From Sinorhizobium numidicum (lineage in GTDB: Bacteria > Pseudomonadota > Alphaproteobacteria > Rhizobiales > Rhizobiaceae), in assembly GCF_029892045.1 (NCBI RefSeq), contig NZ_CP120367.1, positions 1,488,001 through 1,552,000 on the forward strand: a stretch of DNA of 64,000 bases. The letters run 5' to 3'. How positions within the stretch are numbered: position 1 is the first letter of the stretch; each line of letters opens with the position of its first letter. A program made the position numbers and the translations under genes. Under the pieces are notes generated by a model. It was not told the origin of the DNA and ran no database searches. It saw only the letters and a program-made list of their open reading frames with translations. This document shows positions 1 to 8,506 of this stretch, in pieces.

Positions 1-173
1 GACGCTCCGTTTGGGCGCAGGGCGCCGCGAGTCTCATTTCATCAAGCCCTGTCGCTCAGGCGCTGTCCCCGGGCATGTAGACGCTTACGTTCATAGTCCG
101 ATGAGTTTAGAATTGGTCTTCCAGGCGGCTCGTCCGAAGCCGTCGCCGAAGACGCTTATCAAGGGAGGAAACC

Positions 174-1343
174 GTGATGCGGGTCGATCCTAACATATCG
201 CGTATGTGGCATAGATCAGTGCTCGGCGCGGCCGTGCTCGGCATGGGCGTGCTGCTGACGGGAACGAGCGCCGGAGCCGGCTCTGTGGACAGCACCCCAT
301 TCGGAAACACGCAGGACGGCAAAGCCGTCGATCTTTATACGCTCACCAACGACAAGGGCGCGTCCGTCAAGTTCATCACCTATGGCGGCATCATCACGGC
401 GATTAACGTGCCCGACCGCTGGGGCAAGCTCGGCAATATCGTGCTTGGGTTCAAGGAACTCGCCGACTACGAAACCAAGAACCCCTATTTCGGCGCGTTG
501 ATCGGGCGCTACGGCAATCGCATCGGCGGCGCGAAGTTCACGCTCGACGGCACGCAGTACCAGCTCGCCGCCAATAACGGGCCGAACAGCCTGCATGGCG
601 GCACGAAAGGCTTCGACAAGGTCGTCTGGTCGGTCGAGCCGCTGACCAACGTGAGCGGCGCCGCAGCGCGGCTCAGCTACACGAGCAAGGATGGCGAGGA
701 AGGCTATCCCGGCATGCTCACGGTCCGGGTCGTCTATACCCTCACTAACGACAACGAGCTGCGCATCGACTACGAAGCGATGACGGATAAACCGACCGTC
801 GTTAATCTCACGAGTCACTCCTACTTCAATCTCGCCGGTGACGGCGCGGGCGGGATCGACGATCACATCCTCACGATCAACGCCGATCGCTACACTCCAG
901 TCGATGCGACCTTGATCCCCACCGGACAGCTCGCCTCCGTGACCGACACGCCATTCGACTTCCGCGAGGGCATGCCGATCGGCGCACGCATCCGCTCGGA
1001 CGATCCACAGCTAGTCTATGGCCGCGGATACGATCATAACTTCGTGCTGAATCGGATGGGTAGTGGGCTTTCGCTCGCCGCGCGAGTCTACGAGCCGCGC
1101 TCGGGCCGGATCATGGAGATCTCGACCACCGAGCCCGGCGTCCAGTTCTACAGCGGCAACTTCCTCGATGCGACGCTCGTCGGCGCGGCCGGTCAGCAAT
1201 ACCGCCAGACCGATGGCTTCTGCCTCGAGACGCAGCACTTCCCGGATTCGCCGAACAAGCCGTCCTTTCCGACGACGGTTCTGAAGCCGGGCGAAACGTT
1301 GAAATCGACGACGGTACACAAGTTCTCCACCGATGCGTCCTAG
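174..1343 (+). CDS. Exported aldose 1-epimerase (mutarotase)
   Basis: Galactose mutarotase family enzyme, interconverting alpha and beta anomers of aldoses. The family signatures are visible: SLHGGTKGFDK near residue 140, VNLTSHSYFNLAG near 210 with the catalytic His, and the C-terminal LETQHFPDSPNKP segment with the catalytic Glu. The roughly 35 N-terminal residues are basic then hydrophobic (VLGAAVLGMGVLLTG) and look like a signal peptide, so the enzyme is probably periplasmic. A strong AAGGGAGGAAACC ribosome binding site precedes adjacent GTG (174) and ATG (177) codons, and either could be the start. The full length of 389 aa fits the family plus a leader. It stands alone, and nothing links it to the neighbouring PQQ genes. 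Confidence 0.9.
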   Translation: MMRVDPNISRMWHRSVLGAAVLGMGVLLTGTSAGAGSVDSTPFGNTQDGKAVDLYTLTNDKGASVKFITYGGIITAINVPDRWGKLGNIVLGFKELADYETKNPYFGALIGRYGNRIGGAKFTLDGTQYQLAANNGPNSLHGGTKGFDKVVWSVEPLTNVSGAAARLSYTSKDGEEGYPGMLTVRVVYTLTNDNELRIDYEAMTDKPTVVNLTSHSYFNLAGDGAGGIDDHILTINADRYTPVDATLIPTGQLASVTDTPFDFREGMPIGARIRSDDPQLVYGRGYDHNFVLNRMGSGLSLAARVYEPRSGRIMEISTTEPGVQFYSGNFLDATLVGAAGQQYRQTDGFCLETQHFPDSPNKPSFPTTVLKPGETLKSTTVHKFSTDAS

Positions 1344-1699
1344 CGCTGCAGGTGCGTTCGTTCCTGGTTGCTGAATCGATGGGTCACCATGATTCGGAGA
1401 TCATCATGGATGACCGGCGCTTCGATCGAGGCGACGCTCGAGCTCTGGGCGTCGTCGCGGTAGGAGGTGAAGCAGCGTGTCCAGAACCCTACAGCGCCGT
1501 GCGTCTTTTCAGACCCACAAAGGTCGCTGTAGCACTTCGAATTGCTGCATGTTTCCTTAAATCGGCTCCGATTTAAGGAAACATGCAGCAGCTTGCTTTA
1601 TGCGGTGCGATCTTTCGAACACGGAACGAGGACATCGACCGGTTCAGCCCCCTGTGCGGTTCGGCAAATCAGGCGCTCATTCCGGATTCGAACCAGCTT
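1344..1699. other. Intergenic stretch with a RIME element
   Basis: No convincing gene. A 74-codon plus-strand reading frame (1352-1576) runs through the palindromic repeat at 1491-1588 and has no recognisable product. The rest separates the convergent aldose epimerase and pqqE genes. Confidence 0.6.
1491..1588 (+). repeat. RIME-type palindromic repeat, copy 1
   Basis: About 98 bp made of two inverted repeats. The first runs from ACAGCGCCGTGCGTC to GGTCGCTGT. The second is a near-perfect palindrome starting CTGCATGTTTCCTTAAATCG and closing with its complement. The same two-part unit recurs near 16708, 25959, 49595 and, inverted, 52660. It matches the Rhizobium-specific intergenic mosaic element type. 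Here it lies between two convergent genes. Confidence 0.85.
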
Positions 1700-2824
1700 C
1701 TACCGACCGCGGTAGGTTAAGGTAACCGATGATGTCGCCGAAAGTTGGTCTGTTTCCCGCGTCAAGCGGCCGCGCAGCGGCGATTTAACGCAAACCGGAT
1801 CCGTCGCGCCCGGGTCGCCGGCAAGCGCCATCGCTTGACAACGGCAGCCACCGAAATCAACCTTCTTGCGCTCGCAACTCCGACAGAGCTCCGGCATCCA
1901 GTCCTCACCGCGATAGGCGTTGAACGCGTCGCTCTCGTACCAAATCTCGGAGAGTGAGCCTTCGCGCACATTCTTGAAGGACAGGCTCGGAATCGTTTCC
2001 GCCGCGTGGCAGGGAAGCACACGCCCCGACGGCGTAACGTTCAGGCCCACTCGTCCCCAGCCGCCCATGCACGCCTTTGGATACGTGGAATAATAATCAG
2101 CCGGCACATAGTCGATCACCAGTATGCCTTGATACTTCTCGCGCGCCTCGTCGACTGTCGTCGTTGCACGCTCGACTTGCTCGCGGGTGGGCATGAGAGC
2201 CGCCTTGTTGCGCTCGGCCCAGCCGTGAAACTGCACCGTTGCGACCTCGATGCGCCGCGCCTTGAGCCTGATGGCAAGCGTGATCATGTCATCGACCTGG
2301 TCCAAGTTCTGCCTGTGACAGACGGCATTCAGTGTCAGCGGGATCCGGGCCTTGTCCACCCAGCCTGCGACAGCGATCTTTCGCTCATAACCGCCTTCAT
2401 AGCCGCTGATCCAATCGGCCCCTTCAGCAGAAACGCCCTGGATGGAAAGCTGAACGTGGTCGAGTCCGGCATCCGCCAGGTTGTTAATTCTGGCTTCAGT
2501 CAAGCCCACACCCGAAGTGATCAGGTTGGTATAGAGTCCGAACGAGGCGGCTGCCTTCGTCAACTCAGCCAAATCCCGTCGCGCCGCGGGCTCCCCGCCC
2601 GACAAATGCAGATGCAGCACGCCGAGAGCGGCGGCTTGCTTGAAGACGCCTATCCATTCCTCGGTCGAAAGCTCCTCGTTTGCCCGCGTCAACTCGATTG
2701 GATTGGAGCAATACGGGCAAGCCAATGGACATCGATGCGTCAACTCCGCCAACATCGCCATCGGAGGAGGCGCGCGCAAAATGTTGCGAGCAGCGTCGTC
2801 TGCAATGGTGACGCTATCGTTCAT
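1700..2824 (-). CDS. pqqE: PqqE, PQQ biosynthesis radical SAM peptide cyclase
   Basis: Radical SAM enzyme that forms the C-C bond between the Glu and Tyr side chains of the PqqA peptide, with PqqD as peptide chaperone. The CPLACPYC motif near residues 32-39 gives the CxxxCxxC cluster site. A cysteine-rich SPASM region follows at the C terminus (CMGGWG, then CRSCERKKVDFGGCRC and a final Cys) for auxiliary Fe-S clusters. At 374 aa the length is normal. Its ATG overlaps the pqqD stop as ATGA, so the two are translationally coupled as the last genes of pqqABCDE. Confidence 0.97.
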   Translation of the reverse strand: MNDSVTIADDAARNILRAPPPMAMLAELTHRCPLACPYCSNPIELTRANEELSTEEWIGVFKQAAALGVLHLHLSGGEPAARRDLAELTKAAASFGLYTNLITSGVGLTEARINNLADAGLDHVQLSIQGVSAEGADWISGYEGGYERKIAVAGWVDKARIPLTLNAVCHRQNLDQVDDMITLAIRLKARRIEVATVQFHGWAERNKAALMPTREQVERATTTVDEAREKYQGILVIDYVPADYYSTYPKACMGGWGRVGLNVTPSGRVLPCHAAETIPSLSFKNVREGSLSEIWYESDAFNAYRGEDWMPELCRSCERKKVDFGGCRCQAMALAGDPGATDPVCVKSPLRGRLTRETDQLSATSSVTLTYRGR

Positions 2825-3117
2825 TCGACGATCTCCAGCATGCGGCGGACGGCAAGCTCCTTGGCGAAAGCGCTGACGTCATTTGTAATCTGGACGACGG
2901 GCGCGTCGAACTCCGCGGCAAAGTCCGCGGCGATCCGATCGAGACTTCGCTTGCCATCGAGGGCTTGCACGATGAGGACGGCGATGTCGTCGAGGGCCAT
3001 GGCACGTTCCGGTGCCAATAAAACTTTCCGGCCGCGAACCGGATCATCGTGCAGCCGTACGCCACGGGCCAATTTGACGACGCTTGGACCCGATATCACA
3101 GACGCATCGGCGGTCAT
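2821..3117 (-). CDS. pqqD: PqqD, PqqA peptide chaperone
   Basis: Small (98 aa) RiPP recognition protein that binds PqqA and presents it to PqqE. Recognised by VKLARGVRLHDDPVRGRKVL and by LLAPERAMALDDIAVLIVQA, followed by the LDRIAADFAAEFDAP winged-helix segment. The reading frame is open further upstream, but ATG at 3117 is chosen because it overlaps the pqqC stop (ATGA) and gives the normal family length. The extra upstream residues do not resemble PqqD. It is coupled at both ends, to pqqC and pqqE. Confidence 0.95.
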   Translation of the reverse strand: MTADASVISGPSVVKLARGVRLHDDPVRGRKVLLAPERAMALDDIAVLIVQALDGKRSLDRIAADFAAEFDAPVVQITNDVSAFAKELAVRRMLEIVE

Positions 3118-3884
3118 TCTGCTGCCTCCGTCGAAGCCCGCTCCCCGAGAAGACCTTCGCGACCATCCCAACCTCCCGGTGGGATCCGACCGGGCGCGAC
3201 ATAGGCCGAATAAAGCGAATCGAGTTGAGACCACAGCACATCGGTTTTGAAGGTGAGCGCCGCAGCGGCTGCATCCTGCTTTTCCCTCGTGTCGGCGTGA
3301 TCGAGGACATAGGCGAGACCGAATTCAACGTCCCGAGGCGCCTCGGCCAGCCTTTGGCGGAAGTAGGCGAGCGCCTCATGATCCGCGAACGCATAGTGCT
3401 CCAGAAGCCCGGCGATACGTTCCGAATGGATTTTTGGCGCAAAGAGCTCAGTCAGCGAGGATGCCACCGCCTCGAGCAACGGCTGCTGACGCACGAACGA
3501 CACATAAGCGTCCACGGCGAATCGGGTCGAAGGCAGGACGCCCCTTGTCGAAGCGACGTAGTCGGGATCGAGACCAACTGCCTCAGCGAGACGCAGCCAA
3601 CGTCGGATGCCGCCGCCTTCATCAATGCCGCCGTCATGGTCTTCGATACGGGAGCGCCATGAGCGACGCAGGTCAGGGTCGTCGCAACGCGACAAGAAGG
3701 CCGCGTCCTTCATCGGAATCCGGCTCTGGTAGTAGTAACGATTGATGACCCAGGCGCGAACTTGCGTCATCGTGCACCGACCACCGTGGAGCATCACGTG
3801 AAAGGGATGCTTGTCGTGATAGCGCTCCTTCCCGATATCCAAAAGGCGGGCGTGAAAAGCCCTCCTGTCAGCTGCCGTCGTCAA
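3114..3884 (-). CDS. pqqC: PqqC, PQQ synthase
   Basis: Cofactorless oxidase that performs the final ring closure and eight-electron oxidation giving PQQ. Family signatures are HPFHVMLHGG near residue 25, the VINRYYYQSRIPMKDAAFLS helix, IEDHDGGIDEGGGIRRWL near 85 and DHEALAYFRQRL near 170. The 256 aa length is typical. It lies between pqqB (stop/start overlap at 3881-3884) and pqqD (ATGA overlap), in the canonical pqqABCDE order. Confidence 0.97.
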   Translation of the reverse strand: MTTAADRRAFHARLLDIGKERYHDKHPFHVMLHGGRCTMTQVRAWVINRYYYQSRIPMKDAAFLSRCDDPDLRRSWRSRIEDHDGGIDEGGGIRRWLRLAEAVGLDPDYVASTRGVLPSTRFAVDAYVSFVRQQPLLEAVASSLTELFAPKIHSERIAGLLEHYAFADHEALAYFRQRLAEAPRDVEFGLAYVLDHADTREKQDAAAAALTFKTDVLWSQLDSLYSAYVAPGRIPPGGWDGREGLLGERASTEAAE

Positions 3885-4792
3885 AGGCGGACCTCCATGC
3901 CGTCGAACCCGACTTCAAAGCCACGGCCTTCGACGTGGGCGCGCTCGGTGCCGGCCTGCCAGATCGGGTTCGTGTTGTTGATGTGGACATAGACCTTTTT
4001 GCGGATGTTCAACGCAGCGAGTGCATCAAGGCTGCCGCCCTCGCCGGCGATCGGCATGTGGCCCATGCGGCGACCCGTCTTGTGACCCGTGCCGGTGGCG
4101 ATCATCTCGTCATCACGAAAGAGGGTACCGTCGAAGAACAATGCGTCGGCATCTCTTAAACGTGCGCCGAGGGCGTCGTTCAGCAAGCCGCAGCCCGGGA
4201 TGTAGTAGATGCGCTTCGCGTCAGTCCCCAGCTCAACTCCCACGGTGTGTTCGCCCTCGACGTCGAGATCCGGTTCGCCGTCTTCGAGAAAGAGCGGAAC
4301 CTTGCCGGGGACGGCAAAGAGCCGCGCCTCAAGACCCGGAAGCGGGGAGAAAGGTTCTTCGATCGCGACGATCCTCCTTGAAACCAATCCCGGATCGAGA
4401 ACGCGGAAGACGGAATTCTCAGCGATGATTTGGCTGACTGTGCCGGTTGAAAATACAGTGAACGCCTGCTTTTCCCGCAGCACGAGTAGTCCTGCGAGAT
4501 GATCAATGTCGCCATTGGTCAGCACCACGCTCTTGATTGGACTGTGGCGCAGGCGGCGCGGCTGCAGTGCGCGATTGTCCTGAATTTGCTGGCGTATATC
4601 GGGAGAAGCGTTGAACACAGTCCAGGCCTCACCATCCAGGCTGACTGCAAGCGACGATTGGGTCTGCGGCCGCAGGATGGCGTTCGGCTCCCGTGCCGAC
4701 GAGCAGTTCAGGCAACCGCAATTCCATTGCGGGAGACCGCCGCCCGCGGCGGCCCCCAGAAGAATGATACGAAGATCGGACGCTTTATTCAC
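3881..4792 (-). CDS. pqqB: PqqB, metallo-beta-lactamase-fold PQQ biosynthesis protein
   Basis: Metallo-hydrolase-fold protein of PQQ biosynthesis, proposed to hydroxylate or process the PqqA-derived intermediate before PqqC. Visible features are the N-terminal GAAAGGGLPQWNCGCLNC zinc and cysteine segment, SPDIRQQ near residue 64, NGDIDHLAGLLVLRE near 95 and GHMPIAGEGGSLDAL near 245. The length of 303 aa is normal. It follows pqqA after about 47 bases and overlaps pqqC by 4 bases. Confidence 0.96.
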   Translation of the reverse strand: MNKASDLRIILLGAAAGGGLPQWNCGCLNCSSAREPNAILRPQTQSSLAVSLDGEAWTVFNASPDIRQQIQDNRALQPRRLRHSPIKSVVLTNGDIDHLAGLLVLREKQAFTVFSTGTVSQIIAENSVFRVLDPGLVSRRIVAIEEPFSPLPGLEARLFAVPGKVPLFLEDGEPDLDVEGEHTVGVELGTDAKRIYYIPGCGLLNDALGARLRDADALFFDGTLFRDDEMIATGTGHKTGRRMGHMPIAGEGGSLDALAALNIRKKVYVHINNTNPIWQAGTERAHVEGRGFEVGFDGMEVRL

Positions 4793-4839
4793 CGGGCTAC
4801 CCTAAACGAGTTGTGAACCGACCATCGTGCGGCGGAGCA

Positions 4840-4935
4840 TCAGAAGAGGATCGGCTCATCCCCGTCTGCAGGAGCATAGCGGGTGATTTCCATAGCGCAG
4901 CTAACTTCGATGAATTTTGGTGCATGCCAGGACAT
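4840..4935 (-). CDS. pqqA: PqqA, PQQ precursor peptide
   Basis: A 31-codon gene starting MSWHAPKFIEVSCAMEITRY. Glu16 and Tyr20 are in the invariant E-x3-Y arrangement whose side chains become the PQQ skeleton, within the usual EVSCAMEITRY context. ATG at 4935 is preceded by ATGGAGAAAAC as ribosome binding site. It is the first gene of pqqABCDE, 47 bases upstream of pqqB. The tail after the core (APADGDEPILF) makes it slightly longer than the commonly cited 22-29 residues. Confidence 0.93.
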   Translation of the reverse strand: MSWHAPKFIEVSCAMEITRYAPADGDEPILF

Positions 4936-5524
4936 GTTTTCTCCATTCGCCTTGTTCAGGTGGATGTGCTCGCTCCCACATTGGCAGGCGCCCTCGCAGC
5001 CGGGTCGAACACGAAGCAAGCTTTGCTCGGAAAGAGCTCCGCTTGAGTGAAGAGCCGGAACAGCTTTCTGCTGCACCGGCAAGGCCCGGCGGCGCCATCG
5101 CCGAGCTTTTCGCAAATCGATTTCTCGCCGCAAGCACGCTCGCCTTACAGCATGTGCACAGGGACGCCGATGAACCAGCTGGCAACTTCGGCTTCCGTAT
5201 TCGTATTGTTTTTGACGAGAGCTGCCGATCGAATATCGGCACAGACGATGCCGGAAAGCTCAAGTGCGCTGCGCAAGCTCGCCGGAGACTACGGCTGAAA
5301 GCATCACGGCTGGCCGCTTTCGAATATCGGCTGACAAGCATCGTGAAACCTCCTCTTCCGTGTCGAATGGTAGCAAGCCATGTAAGGCCTCACAATTACG
5401 ACCTAGGTGTCGGTCGACATCGGGTTTTCCGCTCGAAAAGAGCCGCGCGCCTCGGCCGAGCTGTCGACCGCGTACGTGGCCAGGGCGTGAAATTGTCCCG
5501 CGGGCGACAGGTCGCGTCCTCGGC
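4936..5524. other. pqqA upstream region, no intact gene
   Basis: About 590 bases between cbbR and pqqA. Several overlapping open frames exist, but none gives a recognisable intact protein. The pqq promoter should lie in the part nearest 4936. A broken small exported-protein gene may lie at 5145-5341 (separate entry). Confidence 0.5.
5145..5341 (-). pseudogene. Possible decayed small exported-protein gene
   Basis: A good ribosome binding site (GGAAGAGGAGGTTTCACG) precedes ATG at 5341. The expected pieces lie in different frames: a signal-like MLSAVVSGELAQR in one frame, and a plausible mature part (SGIVCADIRSAALVKNNTN, then EAEVASWFIGVPVHML and stop at 5145) in another. The mature-frame piece is preceded by a stop near 5297. 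This pattern suggests a frameshifted gene. I do not recognise a family, so the call is tentative. Confidence 0.25.
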
Positions 5525-6466
5525 TTAACCAAACGCGTTGGCGGGATAGGGCTTGCTGACCACCGGCAGATATCGCGCGCCCGTCGCCAGCAGAAACCGC
5601 TCGAAAGCCTGCATCGCCGGGGTGGTGGCACGGTCCACGCGCGACACGCTGAACCATTGCCGGCGGATCGGCGTATCGACAACGTCGAGAATGACGAGTC
5701 GGCGCAGCTTCACCTCCTGCTCGATGGTATGGGCTGAGATGAAGGCAATCCCCAGACCGGCGATGACGGCCTGCTTGATGGTCTCGTTCGAGCCCATCTC
5801 CGTGCCGAGCTCCTCCAGCTTGCGCGGCGTGTCGCTCAGAAAGATCTCAAGTGAGATACGGGTCCCCGAACCCCTTTCACGCAACAGAAACTGTTCCTGC
5901 GCAATCCGCTCCCGCGAAATTTCCAGCACGCCTGCGAGGGGGTGATCGGCGGGGGCTATGAAGACCAGCGGGTGGTCGCCGAACACCTGCGAGCGCACCT
6001 CGAAGTCGCGCGGCGGCCGCCCCATCAGCGCAATATCGATCTCGTGGTCCCTCAGTTTGGCGATGATCTCGGCGCGGTTGCCGATAAAGAGATTGATCTC
6101 GATGGCCGGGACCTGGTTGCGGAAGGCGGCAATCAGTTGCGGGGCGAAATATTTTCCGGTCGACACCACGCCGAGGCGCAATCGCCCGGTGCGCAGCCCC
6201 TTGATGGCACTGATCGAATCCTCAAGGCTGACCAGGCTGTCCTCAACCGCCCGTGCCGCCTCAAGGAAAGCAAGACCGAAAGCCGTGGGAACCATGCCGC
6301 CGCGCGTCCTGTCGAACAGCGAGACATCGGCGTCCCGCTCCAGTTGCTGGATCTGCAGGGTGAGCGCCGGCCCGGTCAGACCCAAAGCCTCGGCAGCGAG
6401 GTTGATCTTCCCCAGCCGGCAGACGGCCTGAACGGTGCGAAGTTGGCGAAGGGTCACATTGCGCAT
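5525..6466 (-). CDS. cbbR: CbbR, LysR-type regulator of the Calvin cycle operon
   Basis: LysR-type transcription factor. The N-terminal winged helix-turn-helix is at about residues 4-62 (LRQLRTVQAVCRLGKINLAA, then ALTLQIQQLERDADVSLFDR), with a periplasmic-binding-like effector domain from about 90. Position identifies it as CbbR: it is divergent from cbbF with a 100-base shared promoter region. CbbR proteins generally respond to NADPH or phosphorylated metabolites such as RuBP. The 313 aa length is typical. ATG at 6466 is the only sensible start. Confidence 0.93.
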   Translation of the reverse strand: MRNVTLRQLRTVQAVCRLGKINLAAEALGLTGPALTLQIQQLERDADVSLFDRTRGGMVPTAFGLAFLEAARAVEDSLVSLEDSISAIKGLRTGRLRLGVVSTGKYFAPQLIAAFRNQVPAIEINLFIGNRAEIIAKLRDHEIDIALMGRPPRDFEVRSQVFGDHPLVFIAPADHPLAGVLEISRERIAQEQFLLRERGSGTRISLEIFLSDTPRKLEELGTEMGSNETIKQAVIAGLGIAFISAHTIEQEVKLRRLVILDVVDTPIRRQWFSVSRVDRATTPAMQAFERFLLATGARYLPVVSKPYPANAFG

Positions 6467-6566
6467 GAACGAAAGTAAATAAATCTAACTTACAAAGTCA
6501 AACTAATAAATTTTACAAACTCTCTGTTTGCGCCATTCTGCACCGGACATTGTGGGAGGAGACATC
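6467..6566. promoter_or_regulatory. cbbR-cbbF divergent promoter and operator
   Basis: AT-rich 100 bases in a GC-rich background. At 6476-6488 the sequence TAAATAAATCTAA fits the TNA-N7-TNA (T-N11-A) pattern described for CbbR and other LysR-type operators. Further TTA and AAA half-site-like triplets follow to about 6518. The cbbF ribosome binding site GTGGGAGGAG lies at the right end. Binding is inferred, not shown. Confidence 0.55.
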
Positions 6567-7616
6567 ATGTCAGGCGCAACTCTCGAGGCCTATCTTGCCT
6601 CATGCACGGGCAATCGCGACGATATCGCACGGGAAGTGGCCGCAGTGATCCAAAGGCTGGCAATGGCCGCCCTGGAGGTCCGCAAGCTCGTCAACCAGGG
6701 AGCGCTCGGCACGGCGTTCAACGGCACCCGCGGCGGCAGCAATGCCGATGGCGACCTGCAGAAGGAGCTCGACGTTCTGTGCGACGATCTCTTCCTGTCG
6801 TGCCTGCAGGGCGCACCGGTCGCATGCTACGCCTCGGAAGAACTGGAAAATCCTGTTCTGCTCGACCCGAATGCGCGCCTTGCGGTTGCCATCGATCCCC
6901 TCGACGGCTCGTCGAACATCGACACCAACATCTCCATCGGCACGGTCTTCTCTGTGCTGCCCGCCGTCAAGGGACCGGGCTCGGACCCCGTGCAGTCCTT
7001 TCTGCAACCCGGAAACCGACAGCTCGCGGCCGGCTTCTTCCTCTACGGGCCGCAAACCGCCCTGGTGCTGTCGCTCGGCAAGGGCACGGAAATTTTCATC
7101 TTCTCCAACCGGCTCGGATGCTTCGTACAGGGCTACAAATCGGTCAACATCGCGGAGCGTACCAGCGAATTCGCCATCAACATGTCGAACTACCGACACT
7201 GGGAAGAAGCGATCCGGCTCTATGTCGACGATTGCCTGGCAGGCTCAGAGGGGCCGCGCGAGCGGGACTTCAACATGCGATGGATCGCTTCGCTGGTTGC
7301 CGATACTTATCGGATCCTGGCTCGGGGCGGGATTTTCCTGTACCCCGCCGACGGCCGAAAAGGTTACAGTCAGGGCCGGCTGCGGCTGGTCTACGAGGCC
7401 AACCCGATCGCCTTCATCATCGAGAACGCCGGCGGTGCAGCCACAACTTCCGTCACGCGCATTCTCGATCTCGTTCCGGAAAACCTGCACCAGCGCGTAC
7501 CGCTGGTTTTCGGTTCGCGTCGCGAAGTGGCGCGCGTCGCCCGCTATCACGTCGATCCGAACATGATTGGCGAACGCGCACCGCTCTTCGGCAAGCGCGG
7601 TCTGTTTCGGGCCTGA
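6567..7616 (+). CDS. cbbF: Fructose-1,6-bisphosphatase class I
   Basis: Hydrolyses fructose 1,6-bisphosphate (and possibly sedoheptulose 1,7-bisphosphate) in the regenerative phase of the Calvin cycle. The metal-binding signature AIDPLDGSSNIDTN is near residues 110-123, preceded by SEELENP. The class I C-terminal NPIAFIIENAGG is present. ATG 6567 follows a strong GGGAGGAGACATC site; the frame is open 13 codons further but without such a site. At 349 aa it is a normal family member. First gene of the cbb operon. Confidence 0.96.
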   Translation: MSGATLEAYLASCTGNRDDIAREVAAVIQRLAMAALEVRKLVNQGALGTAFNGTRGGSNADGDLQKELDVLCDDLFLSCLQGAPVACYASEELENPVLLDPNARLAVAIDPLDGSSNIDTNISIGTVFSVLPAVKGPGSDPVQSFLQPGNRQLAAGFFLYGPQTALVLSLGKGTEIFIFSNRLGCFVQGYKSVNIAERTSEFAINMSNYRHWEEAIRLYVDDCLAGSEGPRERDFNMRWIASLVADTYRILARGGIFLYPADGRKGYSQGRLRLVYEANPIAFIIENAGGAATTSVTRILDLVPENLHQRVPLVFGSRREVARVARYHVDPNMIGERAPLFGKRGLFRA

Positions 7617-7626
7617 GGAGACCAGT

Positions 7627-8496
7627 ATGTCAGCCAAATACCCAATCATATCGATCACCGGCTCTTCCGGCGCCGGCACCACGACCGTAAAGGACACGTT
7701 CGAGAAGATCTTCAAGCGCGAGAACATTTCAGCATCGTTCATCGAAGGTGATGCCTTTCATCGCTTCGACCGGGAAACCATGCGCCGCAAGATAGCCGAC
7801 GAAAAGGCCAGAGGCGTCGACTTCACGCATTTTTCAGCCGAAGCGAACGAACTGGAAATCCTCGAAAGCGTCTTTGCCGAATATGGCAGGCGCGGCGTCG
7901 GGCGCACCCGTCACTACGTGCATGACGACGCCGAGGCCGCAAAATACAGCGCGGAACCCGGCACGTTTACGGACTGGGAGGAGTTCAGCGACAGCGATCT
8001 CTTATTCTACGAGGGATTGCATGGCTGCGCCGTAACCGAGACGGTCAACCTCGCCCAGCACTGCGATCTGAAAATCGGCGTCGTCCCGGTGATCAATCTC
8101 GAATGGATTCAGAAGATCCATCGCGACAAGGCAACGCGCGGCTACTCCACCGAGGCCGTGACAGACACGATCCTGCGGCGCATGCCCGACTATGTGAACT
8201 ACATCTGCCCGCAGTTTTCCCTGACGGACATCAATTTCCAGCGCGTGCCGATCGTCGACACGTCCAATCCCTTCATCGCCCGCTGGATACCGACGCCGGC
8301 CGAATCCATCCTGGTCATCCGCTTCGCCAAACCGCAAAGCATCGATTTTCCCTACCTGCTGTCGATGCTGCACAACAGCTACATGTCGCGTGCCAACTCC
8401 ATCGTGGTGCCGGGCGATAAGCTCGATCTCGCCATGCAACTGATTTTCACACCGCTCATCCACAAACTGCTCGAGCGCAAACACCGCATGTCGTGA
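7627..8496 (+). CDS. cbbP: Phosphoribulokinase
   Basis: Phosphorylates ribulose 5-phosphate to RuBP, the RuBisCO substrate. Walker A variant [10 protein letters not shown] is at residues 12-21, as in proteobacterial (class I) phosphoribulokinases, followed by EGDAFHRF and the [10 protein letters not shown] segment. The 289 aa length is standard for the short, non-plant form. ATG 7627 is ten bases after the cbbF stop, behind GAGGAGACC; upstream codons in frame overlap cbbF and do not match the family. Confidence 0.96.
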   Translation: MSAKYPIISITGSSGAGTTTVKDTFEKIFKRENISASFIEGDAFHRFDRETMRRKIADEKARGVDFTHFSAEANELEILESVFAEYGRRGVGRTRHYVHDDAEAAKYSAEPGTFTDWEEFSDSDLLFYEGLHGCAVTETVNLAQHCDLKIGVVPVINLEWIQKIHRDKATRGYSTEAVTDTILRRMPDYVNYICPQFSLTDINFQRVPIVDTSNPFIARWIPTPAESILVIRFAKPQSIDFPYLLSMLHNSYMSRANSIVVPGDKLDLAMQLIFTPLIHKLLERKHRMS

Positions 8497-8506
8497 GGAG
8501 GAAACC

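Noticed and set aside
1352..1576. 74-codon plus-strand open frame after the aldose epimerase
   Set aside because: About a third of it runs through a RIME palindrome; no ribosome binding site and no family resemblance.
1680..1715. GGATTCGAACC-like T-loop suggesting a tRNA end
   Set aside because: No acceptor stem, anticodon arm or CCA-compatible partner could be found around it.
2006..3250. 414-codon plus-strand open frame over pqqE and pqqD
   Set aside because: Shadow of the pqq genes, which are well supported on the minus strand.
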